Positions 1-8,673 of a stretch of 64,000 nucleotides of DNA are shown in pieces. The translations under genes and the position numbers were made by a program. This DNA is from Clostridia bacterium. GTDB lineage: Bacteria; Bacillota; Clostridia; Christensenellales; Borkfalkiaceae. The stretch is taken from positions 434,001 through 498,000 of the forward strand of contig JAGAIP010000003.1 in the NCBI GenBank assembly GCA_017626495.1, in the 5' to 3' direction. The notes beneath the pieces are model-generated. The model did not search any database. It was not told the origin of the DNA and saw only the letters and a list, made by a program, of their open reading frames with translations. Within the stretch, counting starts at the first letter, position 1. Every line of letters starts with the position of its first letter.

Positions 1-78
1 TACACGATAGTGTAGTAAATCGAAACGCGAACAAGCTATACTGATACTACATAAATATGAAGTATCGGGGGTTTGATC

Positions 79-318
79 GTGAAATTAGCCGAGGCGATTG
101 CCGCAAGAATCGAAGAACTCATGAACGAGAGGGAAATTACGCAATACCGTTTATCCATGTTGAGCGGCGTATCTCAATCCACCATCAGCGCGATTCGAAA
201 CAAAGTACACGATTCGCCCAACATCAAACCCATCTATGAAATCACGCAGGGACTTGAAATCGGCTTGGACGAATTTTTCAACAGTCCCCTGTTTACGAGA
301 GAAAACATCGAAGATTAA
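79..318 (+). CDS. Small XRE-family helix-turn-helix regulator
   Basis: A 79-residue protein that is almost entirely one Cro/C1-type helix-turn-helix domain: the segment EITQYRLSMLSGVSQSTISA carries the two DNA-binding helices, and the C-terminal GLDEFF tail is typical of single-domain XRE proteins. I chose the GTG at 79 because the GGGGG run at 66-70 lies about 8 bases upstream; a TTG at 73 is in frame but too close to that run. A -10-like TATACT lies at 37-42. The target is unknown. The gene ends at a hairpin shared with the convergent lipoprotein gene. Confidence 0.8.
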   Translation: MKLAEAIAARIEELMNEREITQYRLSMLSGVSQSTISAIRNKVHDSPNIKPIYEITQGLEIGLDEFFNSPLFTRENIED

Positions 319-320
319 AA

Positions 321-349
321 TTACGCCGTCTTTTTGCAAGACGGCGTAA
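321..349. terminator. Bidirectional intrinsic terminator
   Basis: Perfect 12-bp stem (321-332 with 338-349) and a 5-base loop between two convergent genes; a short T-rich stretch follows on the minus strand. Confidence 0.7.
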
Positions 350-352
350 CGC

Positions 353-1009
353 TTATTCACGAAAATCCTCGAAGGTTACGTTCGTACAGTAATCGAACGC
401 GCCTGCGCCGATGAGCGTGAGCGACTGAGGCAGATTGACAAATTCGAGATTCACGCAACAGCGGAAGGCATTCTCGCCGATGGTCGTGACGGTTTCCGGC
501 AACACGACTCTCCTGATCGTAATATTCCCTGCGAATCCTTCGTCCGCGATTTTCGTTACGACGTAACCGTCGTGCGCCGCAGGAATGACGATCTCTTCCA
601 CATTTCCCGCAGTTCCGATTTCGACGGAGAGCGTGCCGTCGGGCAGGAGAGAATAGGAAAGTCCGTATGTATACGATTTGTCGGACAAGTTCCCCTGCGT
701 CAGATCCCGAATCCATTCGGATTCCGTTCCCTTATAATCGGGGAACGCATCTATGTACAGTTCGTAGGCGGACTTTCCGTTTACGCCGTCCGCGCCGTCC
801 TTTCCGTTGAGCCCGTCCTCGCCCATGATGAAACCGGCGTTGATCTGCTGTCCGTTTCCGAGCTGAATGATGAGCTCGCCCTTGTCGTTGACAGACGCGG
901 AAGTCACTTTACTCCCCGTTGAGGAGATGGTCTCGCAGGCACACAGACAGAAGAACGCCTGTATGCTCACGATGAGGCAGTAGAGAATAATACAGATGTT
1001 TTTTTTCAT
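353..1009 (-). CDS. Surface lipoprotein with BspA-type leucine-rich repeats
   Basis: A 218-residue predicted lipoprotein. The ATG at 1009 is preceded by GGAGGAGC at good spacing; the longer open frame upstream has no such site. Residues 1-25 form a signal peptide ending in a lipobox-like LCAC. A short collagen-like Gly-x-x stretch (GLNGKDGADGVNGK) follows at about residues 67-80, then a region often seen before it in cell-wall proteins. The C-terminus has two BspA/LRR_5 repeats (VVLPETVTTIGENAFRCC, then LPQSLTLIGAGAF). Such proteins sit on the outside of the membrane and often bind host or matrix molecules; the ligand here is unknown. Confidence 0.75.
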   Translation of the reverse strand: MKKNICIILYCLIVSIQAFFCLCACETISSTGSKVTSASVNDKGELIIQLGNGQQINAGFIMGEDGLNGKDGADGVNGKSAYELYIDAFPDYKGTESEWIRDLTQGNLSDKSYTYGLSYSLLPDGTLSVEIGTAGNVEEIVIPAAHDGYVVTKIADEGFAGNITIRRVVLPETVTTIGENAFRCCVNLEFVNLPQSLTLIGAGAFDYCTNVTFEDFRE

Positions 1010-1130
1010 AACTTGCTCCTCCTTACTGAGCAAGCGTATTGTATCAATTTCTTCATGCCAAAGAATAAAGGATTGTGACGGAAGGAAAGTCATCTTGTCA
1101 TGTGCCTTTTATTTCAACCAAAGAAGCGCG

Positions 1131-1163
1131 AAAAAAGTCGAATGTTGCCCGCATTCGACTTTT
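1131..1163 (-). terminator. Terminator of the spoIIR-sleB-ypeB operon
   Basis: A 12-bp perfect stem (1133-1144 with 1152-1163) followed on the minus strand by a T-run, downstream of the ypeB stop. Confidence 0.75.
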
Positions 1164-1208
1164 CTTATCGTCCTTTCCGCAAAAGAGCCTGCCTCGTTAC
1201 GCGAACGA

Positions 1209-2879
1209 TTATTTAAGGAACATACCCTGCTTGCTCTCAACCACGGTATAGATGGCGACTTCTTCCCCCGTCTTTGCGTCGACGTAGACGAGATAGGACT
1301 TGTTTCCGCGCTTACCCTCGCACTCGTAGCAGAGCACTTCTTCTCCGCGCAGGGGAATGATGGCGAGATTCGTTGCCGTCACTTTCATTTTATCTCCCAC
1401 TTCCTCGATGGCGCGAGCCTTGCTGATCGTCGGTTTTCCGATTTTTCTTGCGCGATGGCTCGCGTAGTAATCCGCGGCTTCCATGCCGATGACCTTTCCC
1501 TTCGTCTCGCACACCTTCACTTTAACGGTATCCGGATAGAGCAGAACGTCGTTTTGTTCCGCGACAAAGGTGAAGTCTACCGTCGTTCCGCTTTCGCTGA
1601 CAAAAACGGATTCCACTTCGTCGATGCCGATGGATTCGAGGAAGTCCTCCGCGATCTCTTCGCATTTCTCGATATTGAAGTTCTTCGCCTCGCACTTTTC
1701 ATAGGAATCGAAGAAAATGAGCTTACCGCCTTCCTTGGAGATTTGCGCAAAGATTTCTCTGCCCCTGGTGTCCGTCAAGGAATAGTTGTAGCACGCGATG
1801 GAGTCGGAGACAGCCTCGCCCGTCTGTTCCACCGTCTTGATGTTATAATCGGCGAAATACCGTCTGACAAGTTCTTCCCCTTCGCCCGTGGAGATTTTTT
1901 CGCCGAGGCTGACCGTCGCCTGTACGACTTCATTCTTCTTTTCGTCGAGAGAGGCAAAGAGCTGCGAGAATTTCCCGTCCCCGCCCTTCAACAGACACTT
2001 GAAATCCGCGTCCGTCATCTCGTTTGCAAGGACGTTCATCTTCGATTTTAGCGCAGACTGCTTTTCGTAGAGCGCGTCTATCTCCTGCGCCTGTTCTGCG
2101 GATAAGCCGTTTCCTCTGCCGAGCGAGGCGAGAATTTCCCCGGACAAATCCCTCGTGGAATTGATATAGCTCGTCATTGAGGCGCAATTTTGCACCGAAA
2201 CGGGAAACCGCTCCAAAGCGCCTTCCGCAAGGGAACTCTGCACGTAGAGATCGGTTGCGAGCTGTCTCACCTCGGACGTTGAGTTCGCCACGCGTAGTTT
2301 CGATAAATCCGTCTCCATCTCGTCCATGAGCCCTACGAGCTCGTAGAAGGTGCTCCTGTACCCTGCGCCTGCAACAGAACGCTGTTTTGTCATTTCAATG
2401 GCTTCCGCCGTCACCACCGAACCTAAAACGAGCGTCGTCACGCCGAGCGTAATGGTCGCCGCAAGCCAACCGCCGTATCCGGGCGCATGGCGCTGCCTGC
2501 GCTCTTTGCGCGCCGCAAGGCGTGCCTCTTTCTTTTTAAGGCGGAGTTCTTTATTTTTCAGCGCGCGCTCTTTTGCTTCCGCTCTCCGCTTCTCTGCGAG
2601 GGCAATGCGTTCTTTTCTCTCGCGTTCCTTTCTCTTCATGCGCTGCGCTTTCGTCTCGTGACGGAGCATTTCCGCGCGCTTTTTTCTCTCTTCCCTGCGC
2701 TGAGCCGCCTTTTCAAGGCGTTCCGCCTTGCGTTTTGCCGCATTCTCCTTGCGCTGTTCTCTTAGCTCCATCGCTTTGGTCTTTCTCTCCTGTTTGACCG
2801 TTCCTTTCGTCTTGTTTACGTTCTTTTTTTCCGTATTTTCTACCTTTTCGGCTCCGCTCGATACTTTTTTCTCTTCCAT
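1209..2879 (-). CDS. ypeB: Germination protein YpeB with a long basic N-terminal extension
   Basis: A 556-residue protein. In known spore-formers YpeB is needed to place and stabilise the cortex-lytic enzyme SleB in the spore, and it lies directly after sleB, as here (9 bases downstream). Residues 1-132 are almost wholly Lys, Arg, Glu and Ala and look like a charged coiled coil facing the cytoplasm. A single membrane segment spans about 137-159. The remaining part is the extracytoplasmic YpeB body with C-terminal PepSY-like repeats (for example VKVCETKGKVIGMEAADYY). B. subtilis YpeB is about 450 residues and lacks such an extension, so the excess length is the N-terminal tail. Confidence 0.85.
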   Translation of the reverse strand: MEEKKVSSGAEKVENTEKKNVNKTKGTVKQERKTKAMELREQRKENAAKRKAERLEKAAQRREERKKRAEMLRHETKAQRMKRKERERKERIALAEKRRAEAKERALKNKELRLKKKEARLAARKERRQRHAPGYGGWLAATITLGVTTLVLGSVVTAEAIEMTKQRSVAGAGYRSTFYELVGLMDEMETDLSKLRVANSTSEVRQLATDLYVQSSLAEGALERFPVSVQNCASMTSYINSTRDLSGEILASLGRGNGLSAEQAQEIDALYEKQSALKSKMNVLANEMTDADFKCLLKGGDGKFSQLFASLDEKKNEVVQATVSLGEKISTGEGEELVRRYFADYNIKTVEQTGEAVSDSIACYNYSLTDTRGREIFAQISKEGGKLIFFDSYEKCEAKNFNIEKCEEIAEDFLESIGIDEVESVFVSESGTTVDFTFVAEQNDVLLYPDTVKVKVCETKGKVIGMEAADYYASHRARKIGKPTISKARAIEEVGDKMKVTATNLAIIPLRGEEVLCYECEGKRGNKSYLVYVDAKTGEEVAIYTVVESKQGMFLK

Positions 2880-2888
2880 AACTCCTCC

Positions 2889-3629
2889 TTAAATTGCAAA
2901 GACGTGCTTTCCGATGGTCGTAACCGTCTGCCTGCTGAAAATCCAGGAACTCGTCGACTTTGCAGGGTTGTAATAATAGAGACAGCCGTACGTCGGATCC
3001 CAACCGTTCATGGCGTCGCGCGCCGCGTTCATGGCGCTGTCGTCGGGTTCAAGATTGATCTGCCCGTCCGATACCGCCGTAAACGCTCCGCTCTGATAGA
3101 TGACGCCGGCAACGGTGTTGGGGAACGAACTGCTCGCGACTCTGTTGAGTACGACCGCGCCGACTGCGACCTTTCCCGTATAGATTTCCCCTCTCGCCTC
3201 CGCATGAATGACCTTTGCGAGCAAATATAAATCCGTATTCGTATAATCGGAAGGTACGGAAGAACCCTTATTCTTCTCTTCGCGCTGTATCACGTTGTAA
3301 GAATCGTTCATTCCGAGCGCCTCGAACGTTTTAAGTCCGCAGACGCCATCCGCAGTCAACCCGTTCATTTTCTGAAACGCCTTGACCGCCGCCACCGTTC
3401 CCGCGCCGTAAACGCCGTCTACTGCGCCCGAATAATATCCCCATTCTTTGAGGCGACGCTGAACTTCTTTGACTTCGTCACCCCTTGCACCCTGTTTCAG
3501 CACCGCAACGGGTTGGACGAGCGCCGTCTCTTCCCGATAGGTATGCACGCTTTCGGCAACCGTTGCCGTAATTCCGCCGACAGCCAAGAGCGTTCCCGCC
3601 AAGACTACGGGCAATAATCCTTTTTTCAT
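2889..3629 (-). CDS. sleB: Spore cortex-lytic enzyme SleB
   Basis: A 246-residue exported cell-wall hydrolase. In order: signal peptide (about 1-26), a PG_binding_1 peptidoglycan-binding domain (about 45-105, containing VQRRLKEWGYYSGAVDGVYG), and a Hydrolase_2/SleB catalytic domain from about residue 130, with the typical LLAKVIHAEARGE motif whose Glu is the presumed lytic transglycosylase acid. It degrades cortex peptidoglycan at germination. Two ATGs are possible; AGGAGG abuts the ATG at 3635 but lies 6 bases before the one at 3629, so 3629 is preferred. It sits 2 bases after spoIIR and 9 before ypeB. Confidence 0.92.
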   Translation of the reverse strand: MKKGLLPVVLAGTLLAVGGITATVAESVHTYREETALVQPVAVLKQGARGDEVKEVQRRLKEWGYYSGAVDGVYGAGTVAAVKAFQKMNGLTADGVCGLKTFEALGMNDSYNVIQREEKNKGSSVPSDYTNTDLYLLAKVIHAEARGEIYTGKVAVGAVVLNRVASSSFPNTVAGVIYQSGAFTAVSDGQINLEPDDSAMNAARDAMNGWDPTYGCLYYYNPAKSTSSWIFSRQTVTTIGKHVFAI

Positions 3630-3631
3630 AA

Positions 3632-4138
3632 TCATCCTCCTATGTACTTTTTGACAAGCCCGTAAAGATAGGATTTATAGTGTACCTTCTCCCCTGAAAA
3701 ACACAGCGGCGGATAGACCACGCACCACCAGTTGTCCCCCTTCCCGTCTCCGAGCTCCACGATTACGGCGTCGTACTCCCCCGCTTCCAAGGTTACGCCA
3801 TCGTACACTCGCGTGGGAAACGTTTCCCGTTTGAGAGACGCACGCGCCCCGTAGTCAAATCCGTTGAGGCGAAGCACGTCGTCCGAAAGGGCTGAAATCT
3901 CGCTAAGATGAGAACGAATACAGTTCATCGCCTCTTCTTTGGACGAAGAGCGTTCGATCATCGGCGTAAGATAGGCGACGATCATATCGCGCACTTCGTA
4001 TTTGACCGTCTGATCGACGGTTTCGTTCGAGTTTGCCCGAATGTGGATGCGAAGGTACTCGCATTCCTCTCTGTCGGCACAAAAAGCCATCACGATTATT
4101 ATGATTAAGAGCAAAAAAGTTATGCATATTTTTTTCAT
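3632..4138 (-). CDS. spoIIR: Stage II sporulation protein R
   Basis: A 168-residue secreted signalling protein. SpoIIR is made in the forespore under sigma-F and activates the SpoIIGA protease, which processes pro-sigma-E in the mother cell. The start MKKICITFLLL gives a clear N-terminal hydrophobic segment (about 5-18); the body contains the family-typical LRIHIRANSN motif and the WWCVVYPPLCF block near the C-terminus. The longer upstream in-frame region has no coding character. First gene of the spoIIR-sleB-ypeB operon, grouping sporulation signalling with germination enzymes. Confidence 0.9.
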   Translation of the reverse strand: MKKICITFLLLIIIIVMAFCADREECEYLRIHIRANSNETVDQTVKYEVRDMIVAYLTPMIERSSSKEEAMNCIRSHLSEISALSDDVLRLNGFDYGARASLKRETFPTRVYDGVTLEAGEYDAVIVELGDGKGDNWWCVVYPPLCFSGEKVHYKSYLYGLVKKYIGG

Positions 4139-4207
4139 AACTTCTTTATTGACGGCAATGAAAGAATTGATACCGATTTTTATAAAATCAACGCGAACAA
4201 TTTTAAA

Positions 4208-4230
4208 GCGCGCATCGAAACGATGCGCGC
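4208..4230 (-). terminator. Terminator after mnmA
   Basis: Perfect 10-bp GC-rich stem with a 3-base loop (4208-4217 with 4221-4230), followed on the minus strand by a TTTAAAATT tail. Confidence 0.65.
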
Positions 4231-4254
4231 CCCTGAAATTCAAACTCTATTTTA

Positions 4255-5334
4255 TTAAAAGATCGCTTTTTCAATCACACCGCCGCCGAGACAGTCGTCG
4301 CCCCGATAGAGCACCGCGTACTGCCCTTCCGTAACGGCGCGCTGTTTTTCGGCAAATTCGATGAGAAGTTTATCGCCCTGCCGTGTCACACGAACGTCCT
4401 GTTCTCCCTGACGGTATCTGAATTTTGCCTTGCATTCGAACGATTGCTCCGTCGGTTCCGAAGGGATCCAGTTCATTCCGCTCACTTCGCACGCCTTCGA
4501 AAAGAGAGGCGTTTCATCCCCGTGGGAGACGTAGAGGACGTTGTGTTCCATATCCTTTTTCAGCACGAACCATCTTCCGCTCTCTCCCTTTACTCCGCCG
4601 AGGTCGATCCCTCTGCGCTGACCGATGGTGTAATACATGAGCCCGATGTGCTCTCCGACCACCTTTCCGTCGAGCGTCCTGATTTCACCCGGCTGCGCGG
4701 GGAAATACGTCTTTAAGAACTGACGAAAATTGCGTTCGCCGATAAAGCAAATGCCCGTCGAATCCTTCTTCTTTGCCGTCGCAAGCCCCTGCTCTTCGGC
4801 GATGCGCCTCACTTCGCACTTCTCCAAATCTTGCAGAGGAAACAACACGCGATCGAGCTGTTCCTGCGTGAGCTGATTCAAAAAATACGTCTGATCCTTG
4901 CCCTGATCCTTCGCTTTTTTGAGATAATGCACGCCGTTCTCGTGAGATATGGCGCAATAATGCCCCGTCGCGACGTAATCCGCACCCAAACTCATTGCGT
5001 ACTCTTTGAACGGACCGAACTTGATTTCCCGATTGCAGAGCACGTCGGGATTCGGCGTTCGCCCTGCCTTGTATTCTCTAAGGAAATAGGAGAACACTCT
5101 GTCCATATAGTCCTTCGAGAAATTTACGGAGTAATACGGAATATCGAGCGCGGAAGCGACGCGCCTGACGTCCGCATAATCCTCCTCCGAAGTACAGACG
5201 CCGTTCTGATCGTCCTCTTCCCAGTTGACCATGTAAAGCCCTATGACGTTGTAACCCTGTTCTTTCAGAAGGTAAGCGGCGACGGAGCTGTCCACCCCTC
5301 CGCTGAGACCAACCACGACTGTTTTTTTCTGCAT
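4255..5334 (-). CDS. mnmA: tRNA-specific 2-thiouridylase MnmA
   Basis: A 359-residue enzyme that thiolates uridine 34 of tRNA-Lys, -Glu and -Gln. Visible features: the PP-loop ATP-binding motif GLSGGVDSS (residues 9-17), the first catalytic Cys in [13 protein letters not shown], and the second in [12 protein letters not shown], followed by the C-terminal beta-barrel domain (QRRGIDLGG onward). Length is normal for the family. It stands alone between the spoIIR operon and a divergent tRNA gene; a TATAAT lies on the minus strand at 5362-5367. No cysteine desulfurase partner is adjacent. Confidence 0.95.
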   Translation of the reverse strand: MQKKTVVVGLSGGVDSSVAAYLLKEQGYNVIGLYMVNWEEDDQNGVCTSEEDYADVRRVASALDIPYYSVNFSKDYMDRVFSYFLREYKAGRTPNPDVLCNREIKFGPFKEYAMSLGADYVATGHYCAISHENGVHYLKKAKDQGKDQTYFLNQLTQEQLDRVLFPLQDLEKCEVRRIAEEQGLATAKKKDSTGICFIGERNFRQFLKTYFPAQPGEIRTLDGKVVGEHIGLMYYTIGQRRGIDLGGVKGESGRWFVLKKDMEHNVLYVSHGDETPLFSKACEVSGMNWIPSEPTEQSFECKAKFRYRQGEQDVRVTRQGDKLLIEFAEKQRAVTEGQYAVLYRGDDCLGGGVIEKAIF

Positions 5335-5398
5335 ATCCGACCGATCCGTTTTTTTGACATAATTATAGCAGAAAATTGCAAAAACACAAAGATTTTTT

Positions 5399-5427
5399 TT
5401 GCTATTTCCGAGAAAATATGCTATAAT
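5399..5427 (+). promoter_or_regulatory. Promoter of tRNA-Arg
   Basis: TTGCTA at 5399-5404, a 17-bp spacer and TATAAT at 5422-5427 with an extended TG; the tRNA begins 21 bases downstream of the -10. Confidence 0.75.
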
Positions 5428-5447
5428 ACCCTTACAAGTTTACGTTT

Positions 5448-5524
5448 GCACCCGTAGCTCAGTTGGATAGAGCAATAGCCTCCGACGCTATGTGCCGCAG
5501 GTTCGACTCCTGTCGGATGCACCA
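5448..5524 (+). tRNA. tRNA-Arg (anticodon CCG)
   Basis: Folds as a cloverleaf: D arm GCTC/GAGC, anticodon stem ATAGC/GCTAT with loop CTCCGAC (anticodon CCG, reading CGG), T arm with loop TTCGACT, discriminator A at 5521 and an encoded CCA at 5522-5524. The acceptor stem pairs in six of seven positions; position 4 (C) faces position 69 (A), a mismatch. Confidence 0.92.
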
Positions 5525-5533
5525 AATTCGTTT

Positions 5534-5567
5534 AGCCTGAATTTTTTCAAAAAATTCAGGCTTTTTT
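5534..5567 (+). terminator. Terminator of tRNA-Arg
   Basis: A 13-bp stem (GCCTGAATTTTTT with its complement) around a single C, followed by TTTTTT. Confidence 0.85.
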
Positions 5568-5612
5568 CGTCGGCGTGTTTTTCAATCACTTCCACCCTTC
5601 ATCGCGTGAAAA

Positions 5613-5634
5613 CGCGGCGAATCACATCGCCGCG
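5613..5634 (-). terminator. Terminator of the M20 peptidase operon
   Basis: Stem CGCGGCGA (5613-5620) with TCGCCGCG (5627-5634), followed on the minus strand by TTTTC, downstream of the peptidase stop. Confidence 0.6.
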
Positions 5635-5647
5635 CTTTTGATTTTTA

Positions 5648-7093
5648 TCAACATTGTCCGAGCAGTCTCACGTAGAACTCGACCGTCTTTTCGACCGTCT
5701 CCATCGGAATGCGTTCGTCGTTTCCGTGAATGGTAGATCTCTCTTCCTTGGAGAGCGCCATCGCGGAGAAACGATACACGCACTCGGAAATCTCCCCGTA
5801 GTGACGAGAATCCGAGCAGGCAAGCATGAGGTAGGGAGAGACGATACAGTCCGTCCAAGTTGCGCCGATCGCCTCTTTGAGGCGGTTCCATTCGTCGGTA
5901 TCCGTTCTCGACACGGAAGAGGGATTCGTTCCGTAAAGAACGTCGAGCTCCACGCTCTCGGGAACGTGTTTTCTAACGTATTCCACCGTACTTTCCACCG
6001 TCTCGCCCGACATGATTCGGATATTCGCAACCATGCGCGCGGAAGGGGGAATGACGTTGGGCGCTTTGCTCCCTTCCATCTGCGTAAATGCAACCGTCGT
6101 GCGAAGCAGAGCGTTGAGCTCTCCCCCGCTCTTACGGGAAATGAGGTCGAGCACGCCTTTGAAGAGCCACAAGTTGGCAAAAATCATACGGTAGAGGAAG
6201 GTCGACCGTCTGCCGAGCGTATCGAACATTTCAAGGGCAGGTTTTGAAAACCGCACGGGGAACGGGTGATTTTCGACCGAGCGGCACGCCTCGGACAGAA
6301 CGCCGACCGCCGTATGCGGAGGAGGCGAGGACGCATGCCCTCCCTTTCCCGTCACGGAAAACGAGAGGTTGACCTGCCCCTTTTCGGCGATCCCGACGAC
6401 CGCGCAGGGCGTATGCACGCCCGGAAACACGTTCCGAACGACCGCTCCTCCCTCGTCCACGACGAGTTCGGCGAAAATTCCTTGTTTCTTAAACCATGCG
6501 ACGTTGTCGGGCGCGCCGTGTCCGTTGACCTCTTCATCGCCCGAAAACGCAAAATAGACGTCGTTTTTCGGAACAAATCCCCTTTCTATGAGCTGTTCCG
6601 CGGCGCAAAGAGCGCCGTTGAGCGTACCCTTGGTATCGAGCGTACCTCTGCCCCAAAGGACGCAATCTTCGACGATTCCTTCAAACGCAGGTTTCGACCA
6701 AAGGAACTCTTCGACGGGCACGACGTCGTAGTGCGCCATCATGATGCGGCACTTGGACGAATCCTCTCCCTTCCAGCGAAGAATGAGACTCCTGTCCCCC
6801 GGACGAACGAGCTCGCACGCACCGAACACTTTGGGAAAGAGATCGGGAAGAAGCGCGACGAATTTTTCAAATTCCCCTTCGTCCTCTTCCGCTTTGTCGT
6901 AAGAGGAAACCGTCTTGCACCGAATCATTTGCCGAAGCGCCTCCATAGCGCGTTCCCCGTCCACGGCAATCTCTTCGCGCGCTTCGTTCTCTTCCCGTTT
7001 CGGAACAAAACGGGCGGTACGGACGAGCACGACAAAAACGAGAACCAAGATACATGCGGCAAATGCGACGATCAGATAATCATACCAGTTCAT
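5648..7093 (-). CDS. Membrane-anchored M20-family peptidase
   Basis: A 481-residue zinc metallopeptidase/amidohydrolase of the M20 (ArgE/DapE/CPG2/PM20D1-like) family. Residues 6-26 form one N-terminal membrane segment. Metal-site motifs are present: MAHYDVVPV, GRGTLDTKG and SGDEEVNGHG, and the dimerisation domain with GKGGHASSPP follows. The long form with a membrane anchor resembles the carboxypeptidase S/PM20D1 subgroup, which acts on peptides or N-acyl amino acids. It is last in an operon with two integral membrane proteins (9 bases downstream), which suggests coupled uptake or export and hydrolysis of an amino-acid derivative; the substrate is not evident. Confidence 0.85.
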   Translation of the reverse strand: MNWYDYLIVAFAACILVLVFVVLVRTARFVPKREENEAREEIAVDGERAMEALRQMIRCKTVSSYDKAEEDEGEFEKFVALLPDLFPKVFGACELVRPGDRSLILRWKGEDSSKCRIMMAHYDVVPVEEFLWSKPAFEGIVEDCVLWGRGTLDTKGTLNGALCAAEQLIERGFVPKNDVYFAFSGDEEVNGHGAPDNVAWFKKQGIFAELVVDEGGAVVRNVFPGVHTPCAVVGIAEKGQVNLSFSVTGKGGHASSPPPHTAVGVLSEACRSVENHPFPVRFSKPALEMFDTLGRRSTFLYRMIFANLWLFKGVLDLISRKSGGELNALLRTTVAFTQMEGSKAPNVIPPSARMVANIRIMSGETVESTVEYVRKHVPESVELDVLYGTNPSSVSRTDTDEWNRLKEAIGATWTDCIVSPYLMLACSDSRHYGEISECVYRFSAMALSKEERSTIHGNDERIPMETVEKTVEFYVRLLGQC

Positions 7094-7102
7094 ACAGTCT
7101 CC

Positions 7103-7810
7103 TTAACTTTCTTTATCACCAAGCCAACCCTTTTTATACATCATTCTCGATGAAAAGATGGTGACGATCACGCCGACGGGAACCATGATTCCGACGAGGG
7201 AGTTGGGGGAATAATTCGGATTTCCGGCATTGAGGAACGAACTCACGATGAACACGATGAGCATGAGGACGCAGGGAAGAACGGAAATCTTCCAGTTTTT
7301 AGAAATATAGACGACCGCCATTGCGCCGAACAGCGCAGGGAGAATCTGATCGAACGCAGGTTTCAGAGCGGGATTTTCAAGAATGGGCGTAAGCGCGGCG
7401 ATCGCGACGACGCCGATTACGATGATGAGCGTGGTGACGATGGAAGAAACCGCCGTAGAGATCGTGGAGATAACTTCCCCCTCTTCCGTACCCGACTTGA
7501 CGTTCGCCTGTTCCATACAGTTGAGCGCGCATGGAACTTTCAAGTTGGACAGATTGCCCGTGACGAATCCGAGATACATTCCTCCGGCTCCGAGCATGGG
7601 CGAATAGGTAAACGTCTCGACGACGGAAACAGCCCAGTACATCGCGACGACGCCGATTCCCGCAAGGAAAATCTCGCCCTGCAACTTCGCCCCGTATAAA
7701 ATCATGCAGACGAAAGGATAAGCGATGATAAAGAGAGCGGCGGCGATACTCCAAATTCTGCCGTAAAAATGCGTCTTTTCTTCGTAAGCGTTGAGTAAAT
7801 TCTTTTTCAT
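7103..7810 (-). CDS. Integral membrane protein, partner of DUF5058 protein
   Basis: A 235-residue protein with about six hydrophobic segments (for example SIAAALFIIAYPFVCMILYG near the start and PVGVIVTIFSSRMM near the end). Start at 7810 is fixed by AGGAGGAAG upstream; the longer open frame is an artefact of the preceding gene. I do not recognise a named family. It is sandwiched, 11 and 9 bases apart, between a DUF5058 membrane protein and an M20 peptidase, so the two membrane proteins may form one transporter. Function is inferred from context only. Confidence 0.75.
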   Translation of the reverse strand: MKKNLLNAYEEKTHFYGRIWSIAAALFIIAYPFVCMILYGAKLQGEIFLAGIGVVAMYWAVSVVETFTYSPMLGAGGMYLGFVTGNLSNLKVPCALNCMEQANVKSGTEEGEVISTISTAVSSIVTTLIIVIGVVAIAALTPILENPALKPAFDQILPALFGAMAVVYISKNWKISVLPCVLMLIVFIVSSFLNAGNPNYSPNSLVGIMVPVGVIVTIFSSRMMYKKGWLGDKES

Positions 7811-7821
7811 AATCTTCCTCC

Positions 7822-8517
7822 TTAGCAAAGCCACGCGCTGAACGGAATGGCGGAAATCATGCCGACGACCATCGAGACGGGCAGGGCATAGTCGTTGATC
7901 CACTTCCACTTCGTCACTTTGAGGAGCAGTCCGCAAAGCGCCATGGCAACGGCGGAAGTGAAGAATACGCAGACGGGAATAAATCCTTGCGCGCCGTCCG
8001 CCACGTCTCCGAAGACGTAACCGAGGAACGCGGAGATCATACCCATAAAGAGAGCGGTCATGAACAGCTCGCTCCATTTCGGATCTTTGTGTTTCATGGA
8101 AACCATGCCCGTCTGAATCTTCTTTCCGATGATGGAGGGAAGAAACATCGAAACGGTCATGCCGACCGTCATGACGAGCGCGATCGTCACGTAGGTATCG
8201 ACGGAAGTGATCGCCTCGACGATGCCGGACGCGACCATCTCATAGCTCAGACTGCCGATGACGGAGAGGCGGAGCCAGGGTAGGGGCACGCCGAGTTTTT
8301 GAGACAGGGCGACGATTCCGACCAAAATGGCGATTGCAGGCGCAACGGTAAAGACTGCCGAACGCAGGATCGTCTTATTGAGCGTTTTCTTGTCCATGCC
8401 GATCTCCACGCCGTGTTTATACGAGCGTACGAGAAAGAACACGGATTGCGCCAGCACAAACAGAATGATTACGCCGACGATACCGTACAGTACGGGCGAA
8501 TTGATATTAAATTCCAT
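7822..8517 (-). CDS. DUF5058-family membrane protein
   Basis: A 231-residue protein with about six membrane segments; the N-terminal helix (LYGIVGVIILFVLAQSVFFL) followed by a charged loop and a second long block matches my memory of the DUF5058 family of uncharacterised Firmicute membrane proteins. It opens the operon DUF5058-membrane protein-M20 peptidase. A good promoter lies upstream at 8544-8572. The conserved pairing points to a transport role for a peptide or amino-acid derivative, but no substrate can be named. Confidence 0.7.
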   Translation of the reverse strand: MEFNINSPVLYGIVGVIILFVLAQSVFFLVRSYKHGVEIGMDKKTLNKTILRSAVFTVAPAIAILVGIVALSQKLGVPLPWLRLSVIGSLSYEMVASGIVEAITSVDTYVTIALVMTVGMTVSMFLPSIIGKKIQTGMVSMKHKDPKWSELFMTALFMGMISAFLGYVFGDVADGAQGFIPVCVFFTSAVAMALCGLLLKVTKWKWINDYALPVSMVVGMISAIPFSAWLC

Positions 8518-8543
8518 CGTAAAAAAACCTCGCTTTTTTCCTT

Positions 8544-8572
8544 ATTATAAGTCTTTTTTTTCGTCCGCGCAA
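8544..8572 (-). promoter_or_regulatory. Promoter of the DUF5058-M20 operon
   Basis: Minus-strand TTGCGC (8572-8567), 17-bp spacer, TATAAT (8549-8544). Confidence 0.65.
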
Positions 8573-8620
8573 TCATCCGTTTATTCATAATTCAAATACC
8601 TTCTATTTTTTCATTTTTCG

Positions 8621-8649
8621 TTGCGTATTCGTTCACTTTATGATATAAT
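8621..8649 (+). promoter_or_regulatory. Promoter of the thrE-like gene
   Basis: TTGCGT (8621-8626), 17-bp spacer, TATAAT (8644-8649), 25 bases before the start codon. Confidence 0.7.
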
Positions 8650-8673
8650 CGAACTTAGAACAAAGGAGGAAAT

